Shown one piece after another: positions 12,556 through 20,056 of a DNA stretch of 64,000 nucleotides (position 1 is its first letter; each line of letters starts with the position of its first letter). The stretch comes from Pseudomonadota bacterium. Lineage in GTDB: Bacteria; Desulfobacterota; Binatia; Binatales; Binataceae. Made by a program: the position numbers and the translations under genes. The notes beneath the pieces are model-generated. The model saw only the letters and a list, made by a program, of their open reading frames with translations, was not told where the DNA came from and searched no databases. Location: contig JAJPIF010000019.1 in NCBI GenBank assembly GCA_021324885.1, positions 85,630 through 149,629 on the forward strand. The letters are read 5' to 3'.

Positions 12556-12831
12556 ATGCTCCAAATCAAGCAACACGAAACTGGCCGGGGACCGAATGCT
12601 TGTCCGCTTTGTGCTTTCACGCAGTGGACCTCCAGGGACTGGCTTTGGGAGTTCGTGATTGTCGTCATCTTCGCATTTGCCCTGCTGGCCGCCCTGAGTG
12701 TGGCACTTCCTTACTACGCGACCTCATCCACGGCCCCGCGCTGGAATCGGACGGCGGTTCTGACCGATTCGGGCTTATTCGGGAGTGCGCGGGCAAACAG
12801 GTTTAATGGAGAACCGCGAATTGACGTTTGA
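12556..12831 (+). CDS. Small putative membrane protein with CPLC motif
   Basis: A 91-aa ORF that I do not recognise. It has a hydrophilic N-terminus with a Cys-Pro-Leu-Cys pair (a possible metal or redox motif), then a single hydrophobic segment of about 22 residues (FVIVVIFAFALLAALSVALP), then a polar tail. This predicts a single-pass inner-membrane protein. Support for it being real is the consensus promoter 74 nt upstream and the coherent membrane segment. No good Shine-Dalgarno precedes ATG 12556. A 9-bp inverted repeat (TTGATTTGG at 12508-12516, CCAAATCAA at 12561-12569) brackets the start codon and could hide it in a hairpin. The longer ORF reading starts inside the promoter and is unlikely. 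The transcript could instead be a leader or ncRNA. Confidence 0.38.
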   Translation: MLQIKQHETGRGPNACPLCAFTQWTSRDWLWEFVIVVIFAFALLAALSVALPYYATSSTAPRWNRTAVLTDSGLFGSARANRFNGEPRIDV

Positions 12832-12985
12832 GGATACCGCTGCGGCTGCAGGTTTTCGGCGGCAGCGGCGCGGCCTGTGAACGATGGGCCGCCTGACAAA
12901 TCTACAGGCTGCAGCCAAACGGTTCGCCTCCCGGTTCGAACTTTTTGCGACCCGGTCTGGTTTGGACCTGGCGGTTTATCCGGCT

Positions 12986-13381
12986 ATGGAAGAGCATGGT
13001 GAACCATCGTGCGTCCTGCTGGTCGAAGACGACCAGCCCAGCCGCGAAGCTTTGGCCCGTATTTTGGCGGTTGAGGGCTACTGCGTGGACACGGCGGAGA
13101 ATGGAGCGCAAGCGTTTGAACGTCTTCATCACCCCCCACGTCCATTCGTGGTTCTTCTCGATTTGGGTCTGCCGGTGGTTAGCGGGCAGGACTTCATAAG
13201 CAGGCAGAAGCAGGAGCCGGAGATCGCTGATATACCGGTGGTGGTGATCACCGCGGCATTCGAACCGTGGGTGCCGGACGCGGTGGCGGTTCTGCCCAAG
13301 CCGCTCGATTTACCTGCCCTCAAGCATCTATTGTCCGTACTCCGCGCCCGCCAGAGCTCCCGCTGTATTCCGGCGGCCTAG
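12986..13381 (+). CDS. Single-domain response regulator (CheY-like receiver)
   Basis: A receiver-only protein of about 131 aa with no output domain. It shows the acidic pair in LLVEDDQPSRE, the phospho-acceptor Asp in VVLLDLGLPVVSG (about residue 59), the conserved Thr in VVVITAA and the Lys in LPKPLD (about 105). Such proteins act as phosphate shuttles or protein-binding switches. The frame is open from 12884; ATG 12986 starts just before the beta-1 strand and is preferred, but the earlier ATG 12884 adds 34 non-conserved residues and cannot be excluded. It lies downstream of the small membrane ORF and may share its promoter. No partner kinase is adjacent; the hybrid kinase at 27.5 kb is one possible but unproven partner. 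Confidence 0.88.
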   Translation: MEEHGEPSCVLLVEDDQPSREALARILAVEGYCVDTAENGAQAFERLHHPPRPFVVLLDLGLPVVSGQDFISRQKQEPEIADIPVVVITAAFEPWVPDAVAVLPKPLDLPALKHLLSVLRARQSSRCIPAA

Positions 13382-13593
13382 GACCAGGGTGCGCAAACGA
13401 TGGACCTGCAAGCCATCGTGTGAAGCTCAATACCCTGGTGTCCGGGCCCCAAGGCCATAAGCTGTCCGCGGACTCGACTACCGCCTTCCAGCGAGCTTGA
13501 ATCGATAGTCTCACTTGGCGGGCGCGCCGCTTTTCAGTGGATCGACCGCCGTCTCTTTCAACAATGGCCTGCCTTCTTATATTTTTCCATCAT

Positions 13594-13674
13594 GCGAGAG
13601 TGGCGGAACGGCAGACGCGCCGGACTTAGGATCCGGTGCCGCAAGGCGTGGGGGTTCAAGTCCCCCCTCTCGCA
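13594..13674 (+). tRNA. tRNA-Leu (anticodon UAG)
   Basis: The acceptor arms GCGAGAG (13594-13600) and CTCTCGC (13667-13673) pair perfectly, with discriminator A. The anticodon loop CTTAGGA is flanked by CCGGA/TCCGG and reads TAG. A long variable arm (TGCC-GCAA-GGCG) marks a class II tRNA, and the T arm is GGGGG-TTCAAGT-CCCCC. The 3' CCA is not encoded. Confidence 0.96.
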
Positions 13675-13745
13675 TTCCTGAAAGCTCGCCAAACGGTTCC
13701 AGGCGTCGCGCGCTCCGATCCATAAAAGATCCCCTGTCGAAACCC

Positions 13746-13774
13746 TTGACAAGGCTGTCCGATGCATATATCTA
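13746..13774 (+). promoter_or_regulatory. Promoter of the Rrf2 regulator gene
   Basis: A perfect TTGACA (13746-13751) is followed after 17 bp by TATCTA (13769-13774). The start codon at 13791 is only 10-15 nt beyond the expected transcription start, so the leader is very short. The shared motif TGGCCAATAG (13778-13787) covers the initiation region, a position suited to autorepression. Confidence 0.6.
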
Positions 13775-13777
13775 AGC

Positions 13778-13787
13778 TGGCCAATAG
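13778..13787 (+). promoter_or_regulatory. Candidate Rrf2 operator, copy 1
   Basis: TGGCCAATAG lies between the -10 box and the start codon of the Rrf2 gene. The same ten bases recur at 14257-14266, ahead of the YezD-like gene. Function as an operator is inferred from position and recurrence. Confidence 0.4.
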
Positions 13788-13790
13788 AGT

Positions 13791-14249
13791 ATGTTGAGAA
13801 ACAAGACGAAATATGCTCTTAAAGCGCTCCAGGTGTTGGCCAAGGAGTATGGGCAGGGACCGGTCCTCATCTCTGAAATCGCGCGACGGGAGCGAATCTC
13901 GCCCAAATTTCTCGAATTGATCCTGCTCGAACTCAAAAACCAGGGCGTGGTGCAAAGCAAGAAGGGCAAAGGTGGCGGATACTTCCTGGCCCGAGCGCCG
14001 CAGACGGTAAGCGTCGGCCAGATTGTCCGTATGATGGAAGGTCCTTTGGCTCCGCTGCCCTGCGTCAGCAAGACCTCCTACATGCGCTGCGCGGAATGCC
14101 GCGATGAGCGGACCTGCGGCATCCGGATTGTCATGAAGGACGTGCGCGACGCGACCGCGCGCATCCTCGATTCAACCACCCTGGCCGACGTGCTCCAGCG
14201 GGTTGCGTCGGTGGTCCAGGGTAAGGAAGGCCTGAGCTACGCGATCTGA
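13791..14249 (+). CDS. Rrf2-family transcriptional regulator with cysteine cluster
   Basis: A 152-aa winged-helix regulator. The N-terminal helix-turn-helix (KYALKALQVLAKEYG, ISEIARRERISPKFLELIL) and the wing KGKGGGYFLAR are typical of Rrf2 proteins. Four cysteines follow in the pattern C-x8-C-x2-C-x5-C (PCVSKTSYMRCAECRDERTC), close to the region where IscR, NsrR and RirA bind an Fe-S cluster, so redox, iron or sulfur sensing is plausible; family members such as CymR sense cysteine status through a partner enzyme instead. It has its own promoter just downstream of tRNA-Leu and precedes a YezD-like gene and a porin. Probably it represses itself and the downstream genes through the shared motif; this is inference. 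Confidence 0.92.
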   Translation: MLRNKTKYALKALQVLAKEYGQGPVLISEIARRERISPKFLELILLELKNQGVVQSKKGKGGGYFLARAPQTVSVGQIVRMMEGPLAPLPCVSKTSYMRCAECRDERTCGIRIVMKDVRDATARILDSTTLADVLQRVASVVQGKEGLSYAI

Positions 14250-14256
14250 TTTTTTT

Positions 14257-14266
14257 TGGCCAATAG
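14257..14266 (+). promoter_or_regulatory. Candidate Rrf2 operator, copy 2
   Basis: TGGCCAATAG is repeated here, within the palindrome TTGGCCAA (14256-14263), 42 nt upstream of the YezD-like start codon. It follows a T-run just after the Rrf2 stop codon. Regulation by the adjacent Rrf2 protein is inferred. Confidence 0.4.
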
Positions 14267-14307
14267 TCTAGTAAACGAATAGGGTAAAAGATATAGACAG
14301 GAGGACC

Positions 14308-14511
14308 ATGACCCTGGCCAACTTCAGGAATGGGGAAAAGCCGATGCCTGACCAATGCGGGCTGGATCAGGTGATTGCCGAAATCGTGCGTTCCCTCCGC
14401 AACCTGCGTTTCGGTTCGATTGAGATCACGGTCCACGATTCGCGCGTGGTGCAAATCGAGCGCAAGGAGAAGGTGCGCTTCGCGCCCGTCGCACCGCCCA
14501 GACGCGACTGA
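14308..14511 (+). CDS. YezD-like (DUF2292) small protein
   Basis: A 67-aa protein. The core I-x-x-SLRNLRFGSIEITVHD followed by RVVQIERKEKVRF matches the YezD/DUF2292 family, whose members are usually 50-70 aa and are often found beside sulfur-assimilation genes; their biochemical role is unknown. An excellent Shine-Dalgarno AGGAGG lies just before ATG 14308, which decides the start over the internal ATG. It lies between the Rrf2 gene and the porin on the same strand, 58 nt after the former. Context suggests a sulfur- or anion-uptake regulon, but this is inference. Confidence 0.8.
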   Translation: MTLANFRNGEKPMPDQCGLDQVIAEIVRSLRNLRFGSIEITVHDSRVVQIERKEKVRFAPVAPPRRD

Positions 14512-14616
14512 GCGGGGCGTCCACCGTTCACACACGGAGACCAGAGCAAAACGTGATGAGGGATCTGACCGGATCACCGGAAGCATTCCCGTTCGCCAGC
14601 GATCGGAGAGGAACGG

Positions 14617-16068
14617 ATGCAACACCGGTGGTTACGGATTTACCTGGCGCTGAGCGGGGCGCTTCTGCTATGGACGGCCCCGGCGCCGGCGCAGTCGCGC
14701 GACGAACAGTTGCAGCGGCTGCAACAGCAGGTCAACGAACTGGAGCGCCAGATCAAGGCGCTCCGGCAGGCCGAACAGCGCAAGGAACGCAATTTCGAAG
14801 CGGTGGATCGGCGCGTCAAGGCGATCGGCCGCCAGGTCGAAGGCCAGCAAAGCCGCCAGCGGCAAATGTCCGGCAAATTGCCGAAGGTGAGCTACAACTA
14901 CAAGGATAAGGGCGGTCTCACGGTCGAGTCGGCGGACGGCGCCAACCGCTTTACGGTGGGGGGCTGGATACAGGAGGAGGGGCGTTACTACACCACTCAG
15001 TCACCGGGTGCCCCGAGCACGTTTCTGATCCGGCGCGCCCGTCCCTATTTGGAAGGCACGGTCGCCAACTATTACGATTTCCGTCTGATGACCGATTTCG
15101 GGCAAGGCAATGCCGTTTTGGAAGATGCCTTTGCCGATATTCATTACTTTGCATCGGCGCGTGTGCGGGTGGGCCAGTTCAAGGAGCCGGTAGGCTTGGA
15201 GCGTCTTCAGGACGACCGCTGGAATGAATTCCCTGAACGCGGTCTGGCCAGCCAACTGGTGCCCGACCGCGACATCGGCTTTGATCTGCACGGCAAGCTG
15301 TGGCATGAGGTGGTCGAGTACAGTTTGGGGATATTCAACGGCGCGACCGACAATGTGGCGATGACAAATATCGATGGCAACAATGCCAAGGACTTCGCCG
15401 GCCGCATTTTTCTCCGTCCATTCGCTGGTTATTCAAACGAGGCGCTGCAGGGACTTGGTGTTGGCTTCGCAGGCACTTACGGTAGCTCGGAGAAGGGTAT
15501 CGCGCTGGATACTTTCAAGACGGCGGCGCAGAACACATTCTTCAAGTACAACTCGAATGCGTTTGCGGCGGGAGGGCGCTTGCGTTATTCGCCGCAATTT
15601 TACTACTACGGCGGACCCTTCGGAGTGCTGGGAGAGTTTGTTTACAACTCCCAAAAGGTCGGTGCCAGCAGCACGATCAACGGGGTGACAAAATATAATA
15701 CCAGGGAGATCACCAGCTATGCCTGGAACCTCACTGTCGATTATGTCCTGACCGGAGAGAACGCTTCTTATGACGGAATCGTTCCGCGGCACAATTTCGA
15801 TCCGCGTTTTGACTCCTGGGGTGCATTCGATGTGGCGGCGCGCGTGAATCAACTGGTGGTGGATCGCGATGTTTTCAGCGGCGGCTTCGCCAACCCGCAA
15901 ACCTCGGCGGACTGGGCGCTGGAATGGGGAATCGGCATCAACTGGTGGCTTGCGCGCCAGTTCAGGCTACAGACCGCGTACGTGAGGACCACCTTCCATG
16001 AAGGCGCGCGCCATGGCAATCGCAAACCGGAAAGCGCTATCCTGCAGCAGCTGCAAATCCTCTTCTGA
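14617..16068 (+). CDS. OprO/OprP-type outer-membrane porin
   Basis: A 483-aa precursor. Residues 1-25 form a signal peptide ending in APAQS. A coiled coil of about 60 residues follows (LQRLQQQVNELERQIKALR), typical of the trimer-forming N-terminus of OprO/P-family channels. The rest is a beta-barrel with alternating aromatic strands, including FLIRRARPYLEGTV, VRVGQFKEPVGLERL and a terminal Phe (ILQQLQILF), the outer-membrane assembly signal. Family members pass phosphate, polyphosphate or other anions. A GGAGAGG ribosome site precedes ATG 14617. The gene is 105 nt after the YezD-like gene and in the same direction, so an Rrf2-controlled anion (perhaps sulfate or sulfonate) porin is plausible. 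Confidence 0.9.
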   Translation: MQHRWLRIYLALSGALLLWTAPAPAQSRDEQLQRLQQQVNELERQIKALRQAEQRKERNFEAVDRRVKAIGRQVEGQQSRQRQMSGKLPKVSYNYKDKGGLTVESADGANRFTVGGWIQEEGRYYTTQSPGAPSTFLIRRARPYLEGTVANYYDFRLMTDFGQGNAVLEDAFADIHYFASARVRVGQFKEPVGLERLQDDRWNEFPERGLASQLVPDRDIGFDLHGKLWHEVVEYSLGIFNGATDNVAMTNIDGNNAKDFAGRIFLRPFAGYSNEALQGLGVGFAGTYGSSEKGIALDTFKTAAQNTFFKYNSNAFAAGGRLRYSPQFYYYGGPFGVLGEFVYNSQKVGASSTINGVTKYNTREITSYAWNLTVDYVLTGENASYDGIVPRHNFDPRFDSWGAFDVAARVNQLVVDRDVFSGGFANPQTSADWALEWGIGINWWLARQFRLQTAYVRTTFHEGARHGNRKPESAILQQLQILF

Positions 16069-16189
16069 GCCTGCTGGCGCCGTTGATGTTTACTGCAACC
16101 ATGCCGACTCTGGGGACGTTGCTGCGCCAGCCGGGCAGGCATTTTAACAAGGGGCACCACGCGCTTTCCTGACCGGCAGCAGCGCCTTC

Positions 16190-17788
16190 CTACTCTTCCG
16201 CGATTTCCTGGACTTTTGGAATGCCTTTTTTGGGCAGCAGAACGATCAGCGGCATCGCGATCACGAACAGGAAGCACATTATGAGATAGACGTCGTTGTA
16301 GGCCATCATCGTGGCTTGCGAGTTGATCATGTTGTTGACCATCGAGAGCGCGCCCGTCCGCGGAGCGAGACTTGCGCCATGTCTGGCAAGCTCGGTGCGG
16401 AAACCGGCCGCAGCCTGGACGAAGCTGGTATTCAAGCTGTCGATATTCGCAATCAGCGCCGCGCGATGGGATTGGATGCGCCGCGCCACCACGGTCGCCA
16501 GCATCGCGTAGGCGATATTGCCCGACACCCGCCGGCTGAGCGCGTACAGGCTGGAAGCCTGGGTCATGTAGCGCGGCGGCATCGTGCTGAGCGAGATGGT
16601 GCTCATCACTACCATCGAGCACGACATGCCCACCCCGGCCAGCATCAGCCATGGCACGAAATTCCAGAAGCCCGCGTTGAGCGAAAGATGGCCCAAATGC
16701 CAGTACGCGATCGTGAACAACACCAGCGAGGTGAAAACTATCAGCCGCGGACTGACGTAGTTATATATGCGGCCGACGATCGGCATCATCGCCATCATGG
16801 CGAGGGAGCGCGGGATCATGACCAGACCGGCCTGGAAGGCAGGATATCCGAACAGCCCTTCGACCAGATTGGGCAAAATGAAGCTCGAACCGAACACCGC
16901 GAAGCTGACCATCGAGCCGTACGTCGATCCCACGGCCAGACCCTTGTTCCTGAGCAGCCTGAAATTGATTACCGGTTCGGGGGAGAGGATCTCCCAGACG
17001 ATCAGGGTGACCAGCGCGGCGGCCGCCACGATGCTGCCGGTGACGATCAGATGCGAGGCAAACCAGTCCACCTCCTGTCCGCGCTCAAGCACGACCTGCA
17101 GTACGGCCAGGCCGACCGTGAGCAGTCCGATTCCCGCCCAGTCGATACGCTCCAGGCCCCGCGGCAGATAAGGCGGGTCCTGGACGAAGGTGCTGACCAT
17201 GAGAAAGCCGGCGATGCAAAAGGGGACGTTGATGTAGAAAATCCATGGCCAGCCGAAGTCGTCGATGATCAAGCCGCCCACCGCCGGGCCCACCGCAGGC
17301 GCCAGAATAACGCCCATCGTGTACAGGGCCATCGACATTGCCTGCTCTTCGGGCGGGAACTTCTCGCGCACGATCGCCTGCGACATCGGCATCAGGCTGC
17401 CGCCCCCGATCCCTTGCATGACCCGAAAGCAGATCATCTGTGTGAGGGTGCGTGAAGCTCCCGCCAGCACCGACCCGGTGATGAAGATCAGCATCGAGGC
17501 GAGGTACAGACGTTTGCGGCCGAACAGTTTGGCCCACCAGGCGGACATCGTGATTTGGATGATCTCGGCGATGCTGTAGGCGGTAGAGACCCAGGTGATG
17601 GTCAGCAGGTCGGTGCCAAAAGTGCCCATCATGTGCGGCATCGCGACGTTGACCACGGTCGCGTCCATCACGGAAAGAAAGGAGCCCAACAGCACCGAGG
17701 CCGCGACGATCCATTTGCCCGCTTCCACCCCCTGCACCAGGGTGTCGAGCTTTTTGTCCGTGACCGCGGCGCTCGTAGCCATCGCCAT
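16190..17788 (-). CDS. MFS drug efflux transporter, EmrB/QacA (DHA2) type
   Basis: About 532 aa with fourteen predicted membrane helices. Helix 1 contains SVMDATVVNVAMPHM, the DHA2 motif with its conserved Asp; the helix 2-3 loop is AKLFGRKRLYL; helix 5 carries the antiporter motif GVILAPAVGPAVGGLI. It should exchange protons for hydrophobic drugs at the inner membrane. The frame is open from 17890, but MAMATSAAVTDKK (17788 or 17782) gives the normal cytoplasmic leader. EmrB proteins usually work with an EmrA adaptor and a TolC-like channel; no emrA is adjacent, so partners would have to be elsewhere. It is convergent with the porin. Confidence 0.92.
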   Translation of the reverse strand: MAMATSAAVTDKKLDTLVQGVEAGKWIVAASVLLGSFLSVMDATVVNVAMPHMMGTFGTDLLTITWVSTAYSIAEIIQITMSAWWAKLFGRKRLYLASMLIFITGSVLAGASRTLTQMICFRVMQGIGGGSLMPMSQAIVREKFPPEEQAMSMALYTMGVILAPAVGPAVGGLIIDDFGWPWIFYINVPFCIAGFLMVSTFVQDPPYLPRGLERIDWAGIGLLTVGLAVLQVVLERGQEVDWFASHLIVTGSIVAAAALVTLIVWEILSPEPVINFRLLRNKGLAVGSTYGSMVSFAVFGSSFILPNLVEGLFGYPAFQAGLVMIPRSLAMMAMMPIVGRIYNYVSPRLIVFTSLVLFTIAYWHLGHLSLNAGFWNFVPWLMLAGVGMSCSMVVMSTISLSTMPPRYMTQASSLYALSRRVSGNIAYAMLATVVARRIQSHRAALIANIDSLNTSFVQAAAGFRTELARHGASLAPRTGALSMVNNMINSQATMMAYNDVYLIMCFLFVIAMPLIVLLPKKGIPKVQEIAEE

Positions 17789-17998
17789 GATTTGTGACAG
17801 CCTGTGGGCGATCTGGCAATCGGCGAGTCCCGCCTGGTGATGAGCGCCAACTTGACCTTCCCACTGCTTTGAGTATAGAAATCCCCACAATTGGATAATC
17901 GTGAATCAAAACGCGGGCTTAAAATCGGGGCGTTGGTGGCTCCGGTGGCCCAGGTAAGGCGCAAGAGGATTCGCCGTAATTCTTCGGGGAGGTCGATG

Positions 17999-18976
17999 AT
18001 GAGGCCGAGATCATACATCCTTGTTTTGCTTGCTCTGGCGTTAGGATTGGGGGGATGCGGCAGCAGCGGCGGCGGTGGTCCAATCACTCCGCCAGCTCCG
18101 ACGCTCGCCTACGTTGCCAACCGCGACGCCGGCAGTATTGTGGGTTTTATGCTCACGGCGAACGGCAACGTCGCGCCGGCGGTGAATATCAGCGGCGGCA
18201 ACACGCAGCTTAGCACTCCCGTTGCTGTGGCAGTTGATTCCTCGGGACGTATTTATGCCGCCAATGACGCCGCCACGTCGGTTTTGATTTTTGCTTCCGG
18301 CGCCAACGGCAACGTCGCGCCCATCGGGGTTCTGGGCGGCTCCAACACCCAGCTTACGGGAGTTGAAGGTATCGCAATCGATCACGACGGCTTCATCTAT
18401 GTTTCCAACTTCAACAGCAACTCGATCGTGGTTTTCAATCCCGGAGCTGCCGGCAATCCCAGTCCGACAAGGTTGATTGCCGGTCTGCTGACGACTTTGA
18501 ATGAACCCGTGGCGATGGCGTTTGATTCGAACAACAACCTTTATGTCGGCCAGCATGCGACCAACTCGCCGTTGCTCGAATTTGCGGCGGGTTCCAGCGG
18601 CAATGTTCCACCAATTGCCGCGCTTAATGGGCAGAGCTTTTTTCAATCGGTGGCCGATGGCCTCGCGCTTGACTCGGCCAATCGTATCATCGTTGGGAAT
18701 TATTGTTCGCCGGGCGGGGTCGCGATCTACGCTGCCGGCGCGAGCGGCAACGCTTCACCGGTGCAGGTGATCAAAGGACCGAATACGGCGACCGGATGCG
18801 TGGGCGGTCTGGCCGTCGATTCCTCCAACAACATCTACGTCGCGAACATTACCGGCACGGGATCCGATTCGCTCTCGATGTTTCCCTCCAGCGCCACCGG
18901 CAACGTGGCACCGTCGCGCGAGATCACCGGGTCGAACACGACGCTGAACACGCCCTTCAGCGTTGCGATTCACTGA
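17999..18976 (+). CDS. NHL-like beta-propeller lipoprotein
   Basis: About 325 aa. A lipoprotein signal peptide ends in LALGLGGC, followed by a Gly/Ser linker, so the protein should be membrane-anchored and face the periplasm or outside. The remainder is six or so repeats of about 45-50 residues, each with PVAVAVDSSGRIYAAN-like and ANGNVAPxxxIxGxNT-like strands, predicting a beta-propeller of NHL/SMP-30 type. GGGGAGG (17986-17992) is six bases from the second of two adjacent ATGs, favouring 17999. No catalytic residues were recognised. It is divergent from the EmrB-type gene. It resembles in design, but not in detail, the stalked propellers at 7.3 kb and 40.8 kb. Confidence 0.82.
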   Translation: MRPRSYILVLLALALGLGGCGSSGGGGPITPPAPTLAYVANRDAGSIVGFMLTANGNVAPAVNISGGNTQLSTPVAVAVDSSGRIYAANDAATSVLIFASGANGNVAPIGVLGGSNTQLTGVEGIAIDHDGFIYVSNFNSNSIVVFNPGAAGNPSPTRLIAGLLTTLNEPVAMAFDSNNNLYVGQHATNSPLLEFAAGSSGNVPPIAALNGQSFFQSVADGLALDSANRIIVGNYCSPGGVAIYAAGASGNASPVQVIKGPNTATGCVGGLAVDSSNNIYVANITGTGSDSLSMFPSSATGNVAPSREITGSNTTLNTPFSVAIH

Positions 18977-19048
18977 GCGGCCGGCGAAGACCGCCAACAA
19001 CCTGCCATCCGCTGGCCGATATGCGGGGTTCGTGTTAGTCGTCTTGGC

Positions 19049-19888
19049 ATGAAATTCGGACTTTTCGGAATCAATCATGGTCCCTGCGCCGCGCCTGCGA
19101 CGGCCCGCGTGGTGGCCCAGGCGGCTGAGAAAGCGGGATTCGACAGCGTCTGGACCGGCGAGCATATCGTGCTGCCCGACCCGCAGGTGCCGCCTTCTCC
19201 GGTGCCGCCGCAATCACCGTTTATCGATTCCGCCGTAGCTTTGGCGTATGTCGCGGCGCACACATCCAAGCTCAAGCTCGCGACCGGGATTATCATTTTG
19301 CCGCAGCGCAATCCGCTGGTGTTGGCCAAGGAGCTCGCGTCGGTGGACGTGGTGTCCGGCGGGCGGCTGATCTTCGGTATCGGTATCGGCTATCTCAAGC
19401 CCGAGTTCGAGGCGATCGGTGCGCCATTCGATTTCAAGGGACCGCGCACCGAGGAGTATCTCGCCGCGATGATCGCGTTGTGGACGATGGAAAAACCGGA
19501 GTATCGCGGACGATTCGTGTCCTTCGGCGGAATCAATGCGATGCCGCGTCCGGTGCAGAAGCCCCATCCCGAAATCGTCTTCGGCGGTCATACCAAAAGT
19601 GCGTTCAGCCGCGCCGCGCGGCTGGGCCAGGGATGGTTTGGGTTCGCCCTCGATTATGATGCCACTGCCAGATGCGTCAGCGGTTTGCGCAGCGCCTGTG
19701 AGCAGGTGGGGCGGCCTTTCGATGAGCTGGAGCTGAGCGTGACGCCGCGCGGACGCGTTGATCGCGACCTGGTCAAGCGTTTTGCCGATCTGGGCGTGCA
19801 TCGCCTGGTCCTTGCCAATCGGGCGCGCAGCGAGCCGGAGCTGCTGCAATTCGTCGCGAAAATCGGTGATCTGATCCCCACTGTCTGA
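19049..19888 (+). CDS. LLM-class F420-dependent oxidoreductase
   Basis: A 279-aa luciferase-like TIM barrel. MKFGLFGINHGPC starts strand 1; the block AAEKAGFDSVWTGEHIVLP, the LKLATGIIILPQRNPLVLAKELASVD-type strand region and the RLIFGIGIGY signature fit the F420-dependent LLM group (the TIGR03619/Rv2161c type). Such enzymes transfer hydride to or from ketones, alcohols or unsaturated substrates using coenzyme F420; FMN use cannot be excluded. It is followed by an acyl-CoA dehydrogenase, DUF35 protein and thiolase on the same strand, so a role in degrading a lipid or terpenoid substrate is likely. No F420 biosynthesis gene is present in the window. Confidence 0.88.
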   Translation: MKFGLFGINHGPCAAPATARVVAQAAEKAGFDSVWTGEHIVLPDPQVPPSPVPPQSPFIDSAVALAYVAAHTSKLKLATGIIILPQRNPLVLAKELASVDVVSGGRLIFGIGIGYLKPEFEAIGAPFDFKGPRTEEYLAAMIALWTMEKPEYRGRFVSFGGINAMPRPVQKPHPEIVFGGHTKSAFSRAARLGQGWFGFALDYDATARCVSGLRSACEQVGRPFDELELSVTPRGRVDRDLVKRFADLGVHRLVLANRARSEPELLQFVAKIGDLIPTV

Positions 19889-20056
19889 AAATCGTTATTG
19901 ACAAATTACGCGCCGGTAAGGCCTGGAGGAACGCGCCGGCAATCGCGACGGTTTGGCCGGCCCAGGGAATCTGCAAAAGCCGGCGCGGTTTTGGCTTTCC
20001 GTCCGCTTTTGGCTAGTTTGTTGGCAGCGGCGCGAATCAGGGAGGCATTAATTTCG

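Noticed and set aside
19898-19930. TTGACA near 19897 as a promoter for the acyl-CoA dehydrogenase
   Set aside because: No -10 hexamer is present at a 16-18 bp spacing.
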